Positions 38,249 through 48,818 are shown, numbered from the stretch's first letter. The stretch is 64,000 nt of DNA from Streptomyces sp. T12 (GCF_028736035.1 NZ_CP117866.1:7564001-7628000); one strand, 5' to 3'. Program-made: numbers and translations. The notes: generated by a model not told the origin, from the sequence alone.

Positions 38249-39613
38249 ATGAGGACTCCGCTGTTCCGGGGCCTCATGCGCGCAGCTGTGGTGCCGGTCG
38301 CCGCGACGTTCGCGGTGCTCATCGCCGGCGCCCCCGGCGCGCACGCGGCCACGGACCTCTCGAAGGTCGCCGAGGAGCTGCGCGAGGGCCCCGTCTATGT
38401 GGACCCCGCCGCCTCGGACCAACTGTCGTCGGCTGACGCCGAAGCGCTCGCCGACAAGATCGAGGACGCCGACAAGCCCGTCTTCGTCGCCGTCCTCCCG
38501 GCCGATCAGCCGACCGAGAACCTCTTCGTGAACCTCCGCACGGAGACCGGTATCACGGGCCTGTACGGCGTCCGCGTCGGTGATCGCTTCGACGCGGCGG
38601 CCGACTCCACCGTCCTGTCCCGGCAAGGGGTGGACAACCTGGTCACCTCGGTGCAGGGCGCCGGTGACCCCAAGGCCCAGCTGAACGATTTCGTCGACGC
38701 GGCGCTGCAGAACGTGGGCGGCACGGCACCCGCCAGTTGGAGCGACGGCGGGGGCGGCAAGGGCGTGGACGCCGGCGGGCTGATCGCCGTCGGCGCGGTG
38801 CTGGCGGCGGGCGGGGCGGGCGCGTACGCGCTGGTCCGGCGCAACCGGCGGCGTCACGAGGAGGAGCAGCGGGCGGCGCTGGAGAAGCTGCGGGTCGTGG
38901 TCGACGAGGACATCACCGCCTTCGGCGAGGAACTGGACCGCCTGGACTTCCATCCGGCCGAGCGCGGCGCCGACGACGCGATGCGCGCGGACTACGAGCG
39001 CGCACTGGACTCCTACGACCAGGCGAAGCGGCTCATGGACACAGCGCGCAAACCGGAGGACGTCAAGGCCGTCACCCAGTCCCTGGAGGACGGCCGCTTC
39101 TCCCTCACCCAGCTCTCCGCCCGCCGGGAGGGCCTGCCCCTGCCCGAACGCCGGCCACCCTGCTTCTTCGACCCACGCCACGGCCCGGCGGTGGCCGACG
39201 AGACCTGGACGCCGCCCGGCGGCACCACCCGCGAGGTCCCGGTCTGCGCGGCCGACCGCACCCGCCTCGCCGAAGGCCGCGACCCCGTGATCCGCGAGGT
39301 GGACACGGAGTACGGCCGCCGCCCGTACTGGGACGCCGGCCCCGCCTACGGCCCCTGGGCAGGCGGCTACTTCGGCGGCGGCATCCTCCCCGGCCTGCTC
39401 ATCGGCACGATGCTGGGCAGCATGATGGCCACGCCGGCCTACGCGGCCGACTACGGCGCGGGGTACGGCTACGGCGCCGGGGGTTACGAGGGCGGCGACA
39501 CGTCCGGCGCGGACTTCGACACCGGGGACTTCGGGGGCGGGTTCGACGGTGGGGGAGGCTTCGGCGGAGGGGACTTCGGCGGGGGAGGCTTCGATGGCGG
39601 AGGCGGCTTCTGA
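38249..39613 (+). CDS. Membrane-anchored TPM-like protein with Gly-rich tail
   Basis: The 454-residue protein has a signal peptide (residues 1-33, ending GAHAA), an extracytoplasmic TPM-like domain (about 35-155, with DKPVFVAVLPAD and GLYGVRVGDRF), a membrane segment (GGLIAVGAVLAAGGAGAYAL, about 175-194), a basic stop-transfer, a charged helical region, a second hydrophobic stretch (GGGILPGLLIGTMLGSMMA) and a 50-residue tail of FGGG/DGGGGF repeats. TPM-domain proteins are seen in Streptomyces membranes, but with no clear function. ATG 38249 is at the edge of the reading frame. It converges on the trypsin gene through a shared terminator. Confidence 0.75.
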   Translation: MRTPLFRGLMRAAVVPVAATFAVLIAGAPGAHAATDLSKVAEELREGPVYVDPAASDQLSSADAEALADKIEDADKPVFVAVLPADQPTENLFVNLRTETGITGLYGVRVGDRFDAAADSTVLSRQGVDNLVTSVQGAGDPKAQLNDFVDAALQNVGGTAPASWSDGGGGKGVDAGGLIAVGAVLAAGGAGAYALVRRNRRRHEEEQRAALEKLRVVVDEDITAFGEELDRLDFHPAERGADDAMRADYERALDSYDQAKRLMDTARKPEDVKAVTQSLEDGRFSLTQLSARREGLPLPERRPPCFFDPRHGPAVADETWTPPGGTTREVPVCAADRTRLAEGRDPVIREVDTEYGRRPYWDAGPAYGPWAGGYFGGGILPGLLIGTMLGSMMATPAYAADYGAGYGYGAGGYEGGDTSGADFDTGDFGGGFDGGGGFGGGDFGGGGFDGGGGF

Positions 39614-39636
39614 ACTCTCTGCCGCAGAACACGGCA

Positions 39637-39666
39637 CGGGCCCGGCGTCCGAGGACGCCGGGCCCG
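39637..39666. terminator. Bidirectional terminator
   Basis: CGGGCCCGGCGTCC and GGACGCCGGGCCCG form a near-continuous 13-bp stem with a tiny loop, lying between the convergent TPM-like and trypsin genes. Confidence 0.7.
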
Positions 39667-39697
39667 CACTACTGGCACGCCGGCAAGCCGGGGCAGG

Positions 39698-40895
<1,198 letters not shown>

Positions 40896-41375
40896 ATGTC
40901 CCTATATCCACCGCCAAGTGAAAGTTTTTACCCGCCGCCTCGGCCCCCTCAGCCCTCTCAGCCACCTCAGGCCCCTCCACCAAGGGTTGACCCCATACGT
41001 CCGGAGTCGATACGCAACTCTCCTGAATTCCGCTCGATGCGCTCCGCCCACCGCTCCTTCGGCACGGCGGCGACGCTTGTTTCGGTGGGTGGATTCCTCA
41101 CATACGTCTTGCTGTCGGGTTTCGCCGCCGACGTGCTGAACCAGCCGCTGGCCGGCCACCTGACGATCGGGCTGGCTCTGGGCCTGTGCCAGTTCCTCCT
41201 CATGGCCGTGACGATCTGGCTCTACGTCCGGCACATGCGCCGGCGGGTCGACCCGGTCACCCACCGCCTGCGCGCCCAACTGCACGACAACCAGGCGCGG
41301 GCAGAAGCGCCGGCACGGCAGCGGGAGCAGGCCCAGCAGCACCGCACCCCCGCTGGAAGGCGGTTCGGCACGTGA
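40896..41375 (+). CDS. DUF485 membrane protein, partner of the SSS permease
   Basis: The 159-residue protein has a Pro-rich N-terminus (about 35 residues), then the DUF485 region: RSMRSAHRSFGTAATLVSVG, two membrane segments (FLTYVLLSGFAADVL and LTIGLALGLCQFLLMAVTIW) and a WLYVRHMRRRVDP anchor, ending in a charged Gln/Arg tail. DUF485 proteins (YjcH in E. coli) are encoded with acetate/monocarboxylate sodium symporters. The stop overlaps the permease start by one base. AGAAGG precedes the ATG. Confidence 0.88.
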   Translation: MSLYPPPSESFYPPPRPPQPSQPPQAPPPRVDPIRPESIRNSPEFRSMRSAHRSFGTAATLVSVGGFLTYVLLSGFAADVLNQPLAGHLTIGLALGLCQFLLMAVTIWLYVRHMRRRVDPVTHRLRAQLHDNQARAEAPARQREQAQQHRTPAGRRFGT

Positions 41376-42994
41376 TGACGCAAGCAGCAGGTCAACTGGT
41401 GGATCACGCGGCGAGCGTCACCGACCGGGCCACTCTTCAGCTGACGCTCGTCCTGTTCATCACCGTCGTCGTGATCACCCTGTTCACGGTGCTGCTGACG
41501 GCCCCGCAGCGGGACGAGATAAGCGAGTTCTATCTCGGCGACCGTGACATGTCGCCGTTGCGTAACGGGCTCGCCATGTGCGGTGACTATCTGTCGGCCG
41601 CGACGCTGCTCGGCAGTACCGGAATCGTCGCGCTGACCGGCTACGACGGTCTGCTCTATCTGGGCGGCACGGTGGTCGCCTGGATGATGGCGCTGCTGAT
41701 GATCGCCGAACCCCTGCGCAACTCCGGCAAGTTCACACTGGGTGACACCCTGGCGCTGCGGCTGCCGCAGGGGCAGCGATCGGTCCGGCTGGCGCTCGCC
41801 CTGTGCACACTGGCCGTGTGCCTCCTGTACCTGGTCGCCCAACTGGTGGGCAGCATAGCCCTGTTGGCGCAGTTCATCGGCGCCCCGAGCGGGACGGCCC
41901 GGGCGATGTGCGTGGTGGTCATCGGCACCATCGTCGTGGTCTACGCGGCGATCGGCGGCATGCCGGGTGCCACGGTCATCCAGGTGGTCAAGGCCGTGAT
42001 GCTGGTCGCCGGGGTGGGCATCACCGCCGTGATGGTGCTGCACCACTTCAGCTGGAACATCGACAAGCTCCTGTCGTCCGCCGCCGACAACAGCGCCCTG
42101 GGCGAGCGCTACCTCGGCCCCGGGCTGCGATACGGCGGCAGCACCACCAACAAACTGGACTTCTTCAGCCTCCAGCTGGCCATCGTGCTCGGACTGGCCG
42201 CTCTCCCGCACATCATGATGCGGCTGCTCGCCCCGCGCACCACGCGTGTCCTGCGCGGCTCGGTGGTGTGGGCCGTGGGACTGATCGGCTTCGTCTGTCT
42301 GATGGCGGGCGTACTGGGCCTGGGCGCCACCGCGATCGTCGGCCGGGAGCAGATCGCGGACGTCGACCCCCGGGGCGACGCGGCGGTGCTCCTGCTCGGA
42401 TACGAGCTCGGCGGCGGCCTACTCGTGGCGCTCCTGTCCAGCCTCGCCTTCATCACGCTGCTCGGAGTGGCCGGCGGACTCACGCTCGCCGCGGCCTCCT
42501 CGATCGCCCACGACCTCTACGGCGCGGTGATCCGCAAGGGGAGGGCGACCGAGACGCAAGAGGTGGCCGTAGCCCGCCTCTCCGCAGCCGCCATCGGCGT
42601 CATGGGCATGATGCTGGCCCTGCTGTCCTGGGGCACGAGCACCGCGACGCTGGCATTCTTGGCCTTCGCGATCGCGGCGTCCGCCATCCTGCCGACGATC
42701 GTCTACAGCCTGTTCTGGCGGGGCTTCACCGCACGCGGCGCGCTGCTGAGCCTGTACGGCGGTCTGGCCTGCTCGGTGCTCCTCGTCGTGTTCTCCCCGA
42801 TCGTCTCCTCCACCCCCACCTCGCTCTACCCGAATGCCGAATTCGCCTGGTTCCCGCTGCAGAACCCCGGCATCGTGTCGATCCCGGCGGGCTTCCTGCT
42901 GGGCTGGCTCGGCTCCGTGCTGAGCAGGCGTCAGGATCCGCAGGTGTTCGCGGAGTTCGAGGTGCGTGCGTTGGTCGGTGCCGACGAGCGGTGA
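41375..42994 (+). CDS. Sodium:solute symporter (SSS), acetate/monocarboxylate permease type
   Basis: The 539-residue protein has about thirteen membrane helices. Family signs are SEFYLGDRDMSPLRNGLAMC, GDYLSAATLLGSTGIVALTG, MMALLMIAEPLRNSGKFTLG and GVAGGLTLAAASSIAHDLYG. The ActP-like group carries acetate, pyruvate or propionate. Together with the DUF485 gene it is a typical two-gene unit. ATG 41375 is used; GTG one codon before is possible. Which acid is carried cannot be told. Confidence 0.9.
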   Translation: MTQAAGQLVDHAASVTDRATLQLTLVLFITVVVITLFTVLLTAPQRDEISEFYLGDRDMSPLRNGLAMCGDYLSAATLLGSTGIVALTGYDGLLYLGGTVVAWMMALLMIAEPLRNSGKFTLGDTLALRLPQGQRSVRLALALCTLAVCLLYLVAQLVGSIALLAQFIGAPSGTARAMCVVVIGTIVVVYAAIGGMPGATVIQVVKAVMLVAGVGITAVMVLHHFSWNIDKLLSSAADNSALGERYLGPGLRYGGSTTNKLDFFSLQLAIVLGLAALPHIMMRLLAPRTTRVLRGSVVWAVGLIGFVCLMAGVLGLGATAIVGREQIADVDPRGDAAVLLLGYELGGGLLVALLSSLAFITLLGVAGGLTLAAASSIAHDLYGAVIRKGRATETQEVAVARLSAAAIGVMGMMLALLSWGTSTATLAFLAFAIAASAILPTIVYSLFWRGFTARGALLSLYGGLACSVLLVVFSPIVSSTPTSLYPNAEFAWFPLQNPGIVSIPAGFLLGWLGSVLSRRQDPQVFAEFEVRALVGADER

Positions 42995-43008
42995 TTGGTC
43001 GCGGGGCT

Positions 43009-43060
43009 GGTGGGGGTGCCCGTCGGGGCGCCTCCGCCCGGACGGCGGCCCGCCCCCACC
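43009..43060. terminator. Possible hairpin between convergent transporter genes
   Basis: GGTGGGGG (43009-43016) and CCCCCACC (43053-43060) can pair, with extra GTC/GAC pairing inside. It lies in the 238-base gap between the SSS permease and the convergent MFS gene; I see no gene there. Confidence 0.3.
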
Positions 43061-43232
43061 ACCGCCCGTCGGGCTCCGCCCCGCACGGGAGATCGAACCG
43101 GAGCTCCTACGCCCTGAAGGGCATCCAGTCGATCCTGCGTTCACGCAGCCAGGCGCGCAGGGTGGTCAGGGGTGGCGGCGCCCCTGCGGTGTTCTCATAC
43201 GCGGTGACAGTGACCCACCCCATCCGGCGCGG

Positions 43233-44423
43233 TCATGCGGCCGATGACGCGCCGGTACGCCCCCGCTGCGCACCCCGATTCCCCGCGACCACTGGGCCCG
43301 CCACGCCCGCCGCCACCAGCGACAGCGCGACCAGCACGGCGCTGACCCACAGGGGCGACCGGTACCCGAGGCCGGCCCCGATGGCCGTACCGCCGAGCCA
43401 AGGTCCCACCGCCGCGCCCACATTGAACGCCGCCGTTGCGAACCCACCGCCCAGCGTCGGCGCGCCGGGAGCGGCGTACAGCACCTGCGAGATGAGCGTG
43501 GACCCGACCCCGAAGGCCAGGGCACCCTGGACGAAGACGAGCCCGAGTGCGACGACCGGATTCCCGGCCCCCAGCGCGAAGGCGCACCACCCGACACACA
43601 AGGCGACCCCGCCCGCGCCCAGCACCACCCCGGGCCGCCGGTCGGCGAACCGCCCCCCGACACCGACCCCCACGAACGCCCCGGCCCCGAACAGCGCGAG
43701 CACGACGGGCACCCACCCGCTCCCCAGCCCCGTCACCTTTGTGGCCAGGGGCGCGAGATAGGTGAAGGTGCAGAAGGTCGCCCCGTTCACGAGGGCGCCC
43801 AGCAGCAGCGTGACCTGGAGCCGAGGGCCGCGCAGCGCTCGCAGTTCACCCCGTAGGGCGGGACGCGCGGCGTCGGCGGCACCACCGGGTACGGACCGCG
43901 CCACGGCCACGACAGCAGGCAGGGACACCACTGTCACAGCCCAGAACGCGGCACGCCACCCCCAGAGTTGACCGAGCAGCGCCCCGGCGGGCACCCCCAC
44001 CACGCACGCCAGCGTGACCCCACCGAGCAGGGTGGACGTGGCCCGCCCCTTGGCGTCCGGCTCGACCATGTGAACGGCGGCCACGAGGGCGACGGCCAGG
44101 AACCCGGCGTTCGCGAGCGCCCCGACGACCCGCGTGGCGAGGAGCATCCCGAAGCTGTCGGTGACTGCCCCGACGACATGAACGCCGAGGAAGACGACCA
44201 GAAACCCGAGCAGGGCACCCCGCCGCGACCACCGCCGCGCGAGCCCGGCCATGAGTGGCGCCCCGACGACCATCCCCACAGCGAAGGCCGAGGTGAGCGC
44301 ACCGGCCGCGGGCACGGAGACCCCCAGATCCCCGGCGATGTCCGGCACCAGCCCGGACAGCATGAACTCGGAAGTCCCCTGGGCGAAGACGGCAAGGCCC
44401 AGCAGTAGAAGAGCAAGTGGCAT
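43233..44423 (-). CDS. MFS transporter, Cmx/CmlR-like (DHA1)
   Basis: The 396-residue, 12-helix protein begins MPLALLLLGLAVFAQGTSEF then MLSGLVPDIAGDLGVSVPAA, a sequence strongly like actinobacterial Cmx/CmrA chloramphenicol exporters; motif A follows as LMAGLARRWSRRGALLGFLV. ATG 44423 has GCGGAG seven bases upstream. Resistance to chloramphenicol is the family label only; many chromosomal members have unknown substrates. No regulator is adjacent. Confidence 0.87.
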   Translation of the reverse strand: MPLALLLLGLAVFAQGTSEFMLSGLVPDIAGDLGVSVPAAGALTSAFAVGMVVGAPLMAGLARRWSRRGALLGFLVVFLGVHVVGAVTDSFGMLLATRVVGALANAGFLAVALVAAVHMVEPDAKGRATSTLLGGVTLACVVGVPAGALLGQLWGWRAAFWAVTVVSLPAVVAVARSVPGGAADAARPALRGELRALRGPRLQVTLLLGALVNGATFCTFTYLAPLATKVTGLGSGWVPVVLALFGAGAFVGVGVGGRFADRRPGVVLGAGGVALCVGWCAFALGAGNPVVALGLVFVQGALAFGVGSTLISQVLYAAPGAPTLGGGFATAAFNVGAAVGPWLGGTAIGAGLGYRSPLWVSAVLVALSLVAAGVAGPVVAGNRGAQRGRTGASSAA

Positions 44424-44605
44424 GAAGAAACTCCGCAACCCGAAGTCGAAGACGAAAACGGCACGTCGAGACGGCCGTCCGGCAGCGGAGTGAGCCCCGA
44501 AGGGGAACGAGCCCTGATCAGCCCGGCATCACGAGCAGCCACCGGAGAGCCGGTGGCCGGAGTCTGGAAGCTTCGGGGCTGGACACGGGGGCAGGCTACT
44601 TGCTG

Positions 44606-44779
44606 TCAGTCGGCGATGCGACCGATAAACGTGGTCCAGGCGGAGGGGGCGACGCTGAGGATGGCGCCGTCCTGGTTCTTGGAGTCACGGACGTGGACGG
44701 CTGAGGGGTGGGCGGCGACCTCGACGCATTTGCCGCCCTGGCTGCCGCTGTAGCTGGACTTGAACCATGCGGTTTTCAT
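44606..44779 (-). CDS. DUF397 protein
   Basis: A 57-residue protein: MKTAWFKSSYSGSQGGKCVE, then VAAHPSAVHVRDSKNQDGAI and SAWTTFIGRI. This is the DUF397 pattern (WxKSSYSG...CVEVA...VRDSK). Such proteins usually pair with a Scr1-type XRE regulator; none is encoded beside this one. AGGAG is just upstream. It lies directly downstream of, and in frame with, the remnant of a STAND ATPase gene. Confidence 0.88.
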   Translation of the reverse strand: MKTAWFKSSYSGSQGGKCVEVAAHPSAVHVRDSKNQDGAILSVAPSAWTTFIGRIAD

Positions 44780-45885
44780 GACTCTCCTAGCAGTCCTTCC
44801 AAGAGGCGCACGCTCTCGTCGGGTGAGAGGGCCTGTGGCCGCAGCATTCCATGCTTGTGGATCTGGTCGCTCTGCAGTCAGCACCTGGGTGTAATGGCGC
44901 AGTAGATCGTGCATGCTCCAGCGCTCACCGTCCGAGGACGGATTGATCAGGAACGCCGCAGCCAAGTCGTCCAGGTGATCCCTGACCTCGGCTGAGGACA
45001 GGTCGGAGAGGGCGCATGCTGTGTCGACGCTCAGGTCCGGCCCGGGGGCCCGAGCCATCAGCCGTAGCAGTCTGGCCTGGCCCGCACCCAGGCGTGGCGT
45101 CGTAGCTGGGCGGCCGCGATCTGCAAAGCCAGGGGCATACAGCCGCACAGTTCTACGAGCTGCTGTGCCGCAGCTGGCTCCGCTGTCATTCGAGAGTCGC
45201 CGGGGTGCTTGAGTCGTAGCGACCGGTCGAGGAGCGCTACCGCTTCGTCCGGACGCATGGGCCCAAGGTTGATCTGCAGGACTGGCAGCGAGTCGAGGCT
45301 CTCCCGGGATGTGACCAGAACGCGGTGGCGCGCGTCGCTGGGGAGAAGCGGTGCCACCTGTCCGGGATCGGACACATTGTCGAGAACGATCAGGACTGGC
45401 TCGCGCGTGGCCAACTGATGTCGGTACCAGGTGTACAACTCGTCTGCCTCGCTGGGCAGTTCGCTGTTGCGGATACCGAGGGAACGAAGGAGTGTGAGCA
45501 CTGCCTGTTCGGGTGCTGTCGGAATCTCGTCATAGCCCCGCATGTCGATGAAGAGCGTGCCTCCGGGGAAGCGGGGACTTGAGGCGTGCGCGGTGTGCAG
45601 CGCCAGTGCGGTCTTTCCCATGCCGCCCAGCCCGCCAACCGCCAGGATCGGAGCCGTGTCGGGGGTCCTGCCGACGTGCGGGTCCAGCGCATCCAGTACT
45701 TGGGACACGTACGCCTCGCGGCCGGTGAAAACGGCGGGAGCGGGAGGCAGTCCTGCTGTGGCAGTGGGGGCCGGCCCGTAGTGGTGGTGCTCTTCCTTGC
45801 CGGTCACCGGGCCCAGGAACGTACCCCCGCGGAAGTCGATGTGGTCGCGGTCGCCAGCTTCCGTTCCTCGCTCCTGCGCTGTCAT
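44780..45885 (-). pseudogene. Broken STAND (NB-ARC) ATPase gene
   Basis: From ATG 45885 a frame of 275 codons encodes the nucleotide-binding part of an NB-ARC protein: Walker A GGLGGMGKTALAL, Walker B PVLIVLDNVSD, and CGCMPLALQIAAAQLRRH. It then changes into AWVRARPDCYG and stops at 45058. The expected continuation, LGAGQARLLRLMARAPGPDL then SAEVRDHLDDLAAAFLIN and WSMHDLLRHYTQVL, is read in another frame from about 45100 down to 44780. The normal linker of about 50-60 residues is missing, so a deletion with frameshift has fused the two parts out of frame. The effector (for example TPR) domain is also absent. GC is somewhat lower than in neighbours. Confidence 0.75.
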
Positions 45886-46006
45886 TGAACCATTTTGACC
45901 CTTGCCCACTTCCCAGTCTCGAAGTCCCTCGTGACCCCGAGGACCCTTCGTCGTTAGGGGAAGCACATTTCCGGGAAACGTATTTCCGTAACTACGAGGA
46001 GCGCCC

Positions 46007-47491
46007 ATGCCCCGCCTCCGGCCCAACCTTCCCAAGCCCCCCGACATGTTCGACCGCGACTGGGAATGGAGCGAGCTGACCGCTTTTGCCACCGACGACG
46101 GTCCGGAGGCGACCATGGCCGTGGTCTCCGGTCGGCGGCGACAAGGAAAGTCCTTCCTCCTCGACTCGCTCGCCCGAGCCGCCGGCGGGTTCTACTTCTG
46201 CGCGTACGAGGCGACCGAAGCCGAGTCCCTACGGCGCTTCGGTGAGGAACTCGGTCAGTACAGCGGCAGCATCGCCCCCATGCGGTTCGATCGCTGGGAA
46301 CAGGCGATCGACGCGCTGCTCGCGCTGGGGAAGGAGCGGCCGGTGCCGGTCGTCATCGACGAGTTTCCGTACTTGGCCAGGGCCACACCGTCGCTCCCCT
46401 CCATCGTTCAGGTCGCATACGGGCCCCGGCGCCCGGAGCGACTCCAGTCGCGTACCCGCCTGTTGCTGTGCGGCAGTTCACTGTCCTTCATGGGCAAACT
46501 GCTCAGCGATACGTCGCCGCTGCGCGGCCGCGCCGGGCTCGAACTCATCGTCCAACCCCTCGACTTCCGCCAAGCCGCCGCCTTCTGGGGCATCGACGTC
46601 CCACGGCTCGCACTGCTCGTGCACAGCGTCGTCGGTGGCACACCCGCCTATCGGAGGGAGTTCGTACGGGACGACACCCCAGCCGACCTGGACGACTTCG
46701 ACGCCTGGGTCTGCCGTACGGCCCTCTCACCCCGCTCCCCCCTCTATCGCGAGGCTCGCTACCTCCTCGCGGACGAAGCCGACCTGCGGGACCGCGCCCT
46801 GTACCACTCTGTACTCGCGGCGCTGGCATCCGGCAACGCCACGGCAGGGCGCATCGCCGGCTGCCTGGAGCGCCCCACGAGCGACATCACCCACCCCCTC
46901 ACCGTCCTGCAGGACTGCGGACTCGTACGCAGAGAGGTGGACGCTTTCCGCAAGAACCGGAGCGTGTACAGAGTCGGCGAACCCCTGATCGCCTTCGATC
47001 ACGCCATCTCCCGGCCCAAACTCCCGTTGCTGGACCGGGGCATGGCGCAGCAGGTCTGGGAGAGCTCGCGGTCGCGCTTCCTCTCCGCTGTCGTGGGCCC
47101 GCACTTCGAACAGATCTGCCGGGAGTGGGTCGCCCACTTCGCGGCACCGGAGACATTCGGGGGCACGCCGATCGACGTCTCGTACGGAACCGTTCCCGGT
47201 CAGGCAGCGCACACCGGTTACGAGATCGACGTAGTCGTGCGTGGGGCGGTGGGCCAGGACAACGGGGTTCTCCTCTCCCTGGGAGAGGCCAAGTGGGATC
47301 AGGTCATGGGCATGGGGCATGTGGAGCGCCTGCGTCGCGCACAGACGCTGCTCGCCGCCCGCGGGATCGACACCTCGGCCGTACGGCTGGCGTGCTACAG
47401 CGGGGCCGGCTTCACTGACGAGCTGCGGGCGGCGGGGGAGCGAGGCGAAGTGGTCCTGGTGGACTTGAGGCGGCTCTACCAGGGTGAATGA
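46007..47491 (+). CDS. Archaeal-type ATPase with DUF234 domain
   Basis: The 494-residue protein has an AAA-like domain (residues 20-230): Walker A SGRRRQGKSFLLDSL, Walker B VPVVIDEFPYLAR and sensor region LLLCGSSLSFMGKLL, a winged-helix stretch (ATAGRIAGCLERPTSDIT), and a C-terminal DUF234/PD-(D/E)XK-like region (YEIDVVVRG ... LLSLGEAKWDQ). The E-x-D-V ... E-A-K pattern suggests a nuclease-like fold. Family members are widespread and poorly understood, some in mobile or defence contexts. ATG 46007 follows GAGGAG. The upstream gap holds TTTCC-G-GGAAA (45968-45978). Confidence 0.85.
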   Translation: MPRLRPNLPKPPDMFDRDWEWSELTAFATDDGPEATMAVVSGRRRQGKSFLLDSLARAAGGFYFCAYEATEAESLRRFGEELGQYSGSIAPMRFDRWEQAIDALLALGKERPVPVVIDEFPYLARATPSLPSIVQVAYGPRRPERLQSRTRLLLCGSSLSFMGKLLSDTSPLRGRAGLELIVQPLDFRQAAAFWGIDVPRLALLVHSVVGGTPAYRREFVRDDTPADLDDFDAWVCRTALSPRSPLYREARYLLADEADLRDRALYHSVLAALASGNATAGRIAGCLERPTSDITHPLTVLQDCGLVRREVDAFRKNRSVYRVGEPLIAFDHAISRPKLPLLDRGMAQQVWESSRSRFLSAVVGPHFEQICREWVAHFAAPETFGGTPIDVSYGTVPGQAAHTGYEIDVVVRGAVGQDNGVLLSLGEAKWDQVMGMGHVERLRRAQTLLAARGIDTSAVRLACYSGAGFTDELRAAGERGEVVLVDLRRLYQGE

Positions 47492-47566
47492 GGCGGTTCT
47501 ACCAGGGTGAATAAGGAGACCTCATAGAGGACGGAATCTGACCTCCTTCCCACCTACGGTGTCCCC

Positions 47567-48136
47567 ATGACCCACTCGGACGGCACAGACCCCCTCGCCT
47601 TCGAATCCGCCACCGCCCTCGACTCCTGGCTGACCGCCCACCCCGCCCCGCACCCCGGCCTCTGGATCAAGGTCGCCAAGAAGGGCTCCGGCATCCCGTC
47701 CGTCACCGCCGACGAAGTCAATGACGTGGCCCTCTGCCACGGCTGGATCACCGGTCAGCGCAAGGGGCTCGACGCCGCGCACTTCCTCCAGAGGATCACC
47801 CCGCGACGACCGGGCAGCGTCTGGTCCATGGTCAATGTGCGGCGCGTCGAGGAGCTGGCGGCCGCCGGGCGCATGCGACCCGCCGGGCTCGCGGAGGTGG
47901 ACGCCGCGAAGGCGGACGGGCGGTGGGCGGCGGCGTACGAGTCGCAGCGGCACGCTCAGGTCCCGGCGGAGCTGACCGCGGCGTTGGAGGGCGATCCCCG
48001 CGCCAGGGCGGCCTTCGAGGAACTGGGCAGGACCGACCGGTACCAGATCATGCTCGGCCTCCTGCGCGCCCGGACCCCGCACAGCCGTTCGAATCAAGTC
48101 GCCGCGATCCTCCGGGAATTGACGAAGCGCCGATGA
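47567..48136 (+). CDS. YdeI/OmpD-associated family protein
   Basis: A 189-residue soluble protein: LAFESATALDSWLTAHPAPH, GLWIKVAKKGSGIPSVTADE, ALCHGWITGQRKGLDAAHFL, then QRITPRRPGSVWSMVNVRRV and a helical C-terminus ending AILRELTKRR. This is the YdeI family, some members of which protect against bacteriocins or cationic peptides; the function in Streptomyces is unknown. The ribosome site is weak. It converges on the YceI gene. Confidence 0.88.
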   Translation: MTHSDGTDPLAFESATALDSWLTAHPAPHPGLWIKVAKKGSGIPSVTADEVNDVALCHGWITGQRKGLDAAHFLQRITPRRPGSVWSMVNVRRVEELAAAGRMRPAGLAEVDAAKADGRWAAAYESQRHAQVPAELTAALEGDPRARAAFEELGRTDRYQIMLGLLRARTPHSRSNQVAAILRELTKRR

Positions 48137-48179
48137 GTGGAAGGCTCACCGGCGCCGTCGTGGAAGGAGCGCGGAGGGG

Positions 48180-48734
48180 TCACGCGTTCCGGATCGCGGA
48201 GATGTCGAAGTTCAGCTTGATCTTGTCCGAGACAAGCACCCCGCCCGTCTCCAGTGCGGCATTCCAGGTCAGGCCCCACTCCGAGCGCAGGATCTCCGCC
48301 TTGCCCTCGAAGCCGACGCGCTCGTTGCCGAAGGGGTCCTTCGCGGCGCCGTTGAACTCGAGGTCGATGGTGAGCGGTTTGGTGGTGCCGAGGATCGTCA
48401 GGTCGCCGGTGATGCGGTAGTCGTCGCCGCCGAGGGCCTGCGCCGAGGTCGAGCGGAAGGTCATCGTCGGGAACTCGTCCGTCTTGAAGAAGTCCGCGCT
48501 CTTGAGGTGCGCGTCGCGGTCCGCGGAGCCCGTGTCGATGCTGTCCATCTTGACGTCGATGGACGCCGTGGACGCGGACGGTTCGCTGCCGTCCAGGTGC
48601 AGCGAGCCGCTGAAGTCGAGGAACTTGCCCTTGACGTTGGTGACCATGGCGTGGCGGACGGTGAAGCCGATCGTGGAATGGGCCGTGTCGATCGCGTAGT
48701 CGCCGGTCAGGGCGGTCAGGTCGGGGGTCGCCAT
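48180..48734 (-). CDS. YceI-family lipid-binding protein
   Basis: The 184-residue protein has the YceI lipocalin-like barrel: DYAIDTAHSTIGFTVRHAMV, KGKFLDFSGSLHLDG, SIDVKMDSIDTGSADRDAHL, FPTMTFRSTS and a closing FDISAI. No signal peptide is seen, so it is cytoplasmic. Homologues bind isoprenoid or fatty-acid-like ligands, and Streptomyces copies are linked to stress genes. AAGGAG precedes the ATG. The divergent region holds inverted repeats. Confidence 0.92.
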   Translation of the reverse strand: MATPDLTALTGDYAIDTAHSTIGFTVRHAMVTNVKGKFLDFSGSLHLDGSEPSASTASIDVKMDSIDTGSADRDAHLKSADFFKTDEFPTMTFRSTSAQALGGDDYRITGDLTILGTTKPLTIDLEFNGAAKDPFGNERVGFEGKAEILRSEWGLTWNAALETGGVLVSDKIKLNFDISAIRNA

Positions 48735-48752
48735 GACGTGCTCCTTAGGAGT

Positions 48753-48818
48753 GATGTTGAATCTTTAACTACATCAACGCAATCGACCGTAACTCTATTT
48801 CGTACAAGGTTCAACATC
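48753..48818. promoter_or_regulatory. Inverted repeats in the YceI/lyase divergent region
   Basis: GATGTTGAA (48753-48761) and TTCAACATC (48810-48818) are perfect inverted repeats 48 bases apart; between them TTTAACTACATCAAC adds a half-like copy. The A/T-rich motifs resemble MarR-family operator halves. They lie 19 to 84 bases before the YceI start. Confidence 0.4.

Noticed and set aside
35099..39637. A 1512-codon open frame on the minus strand across the GH3 and TPM-like genes
   Set aside because: It is antisense to genes with clear domains and signal peptides, and its protein is low-complexity Gly/Val/Arg/Asp typical of a GC-bias shadow frame.
43233..44423. Chloramphenicol resistance determinant
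   Set aside because: Family resemblance alone does not establish the substrate; kept as an MFS transporter with a family note.
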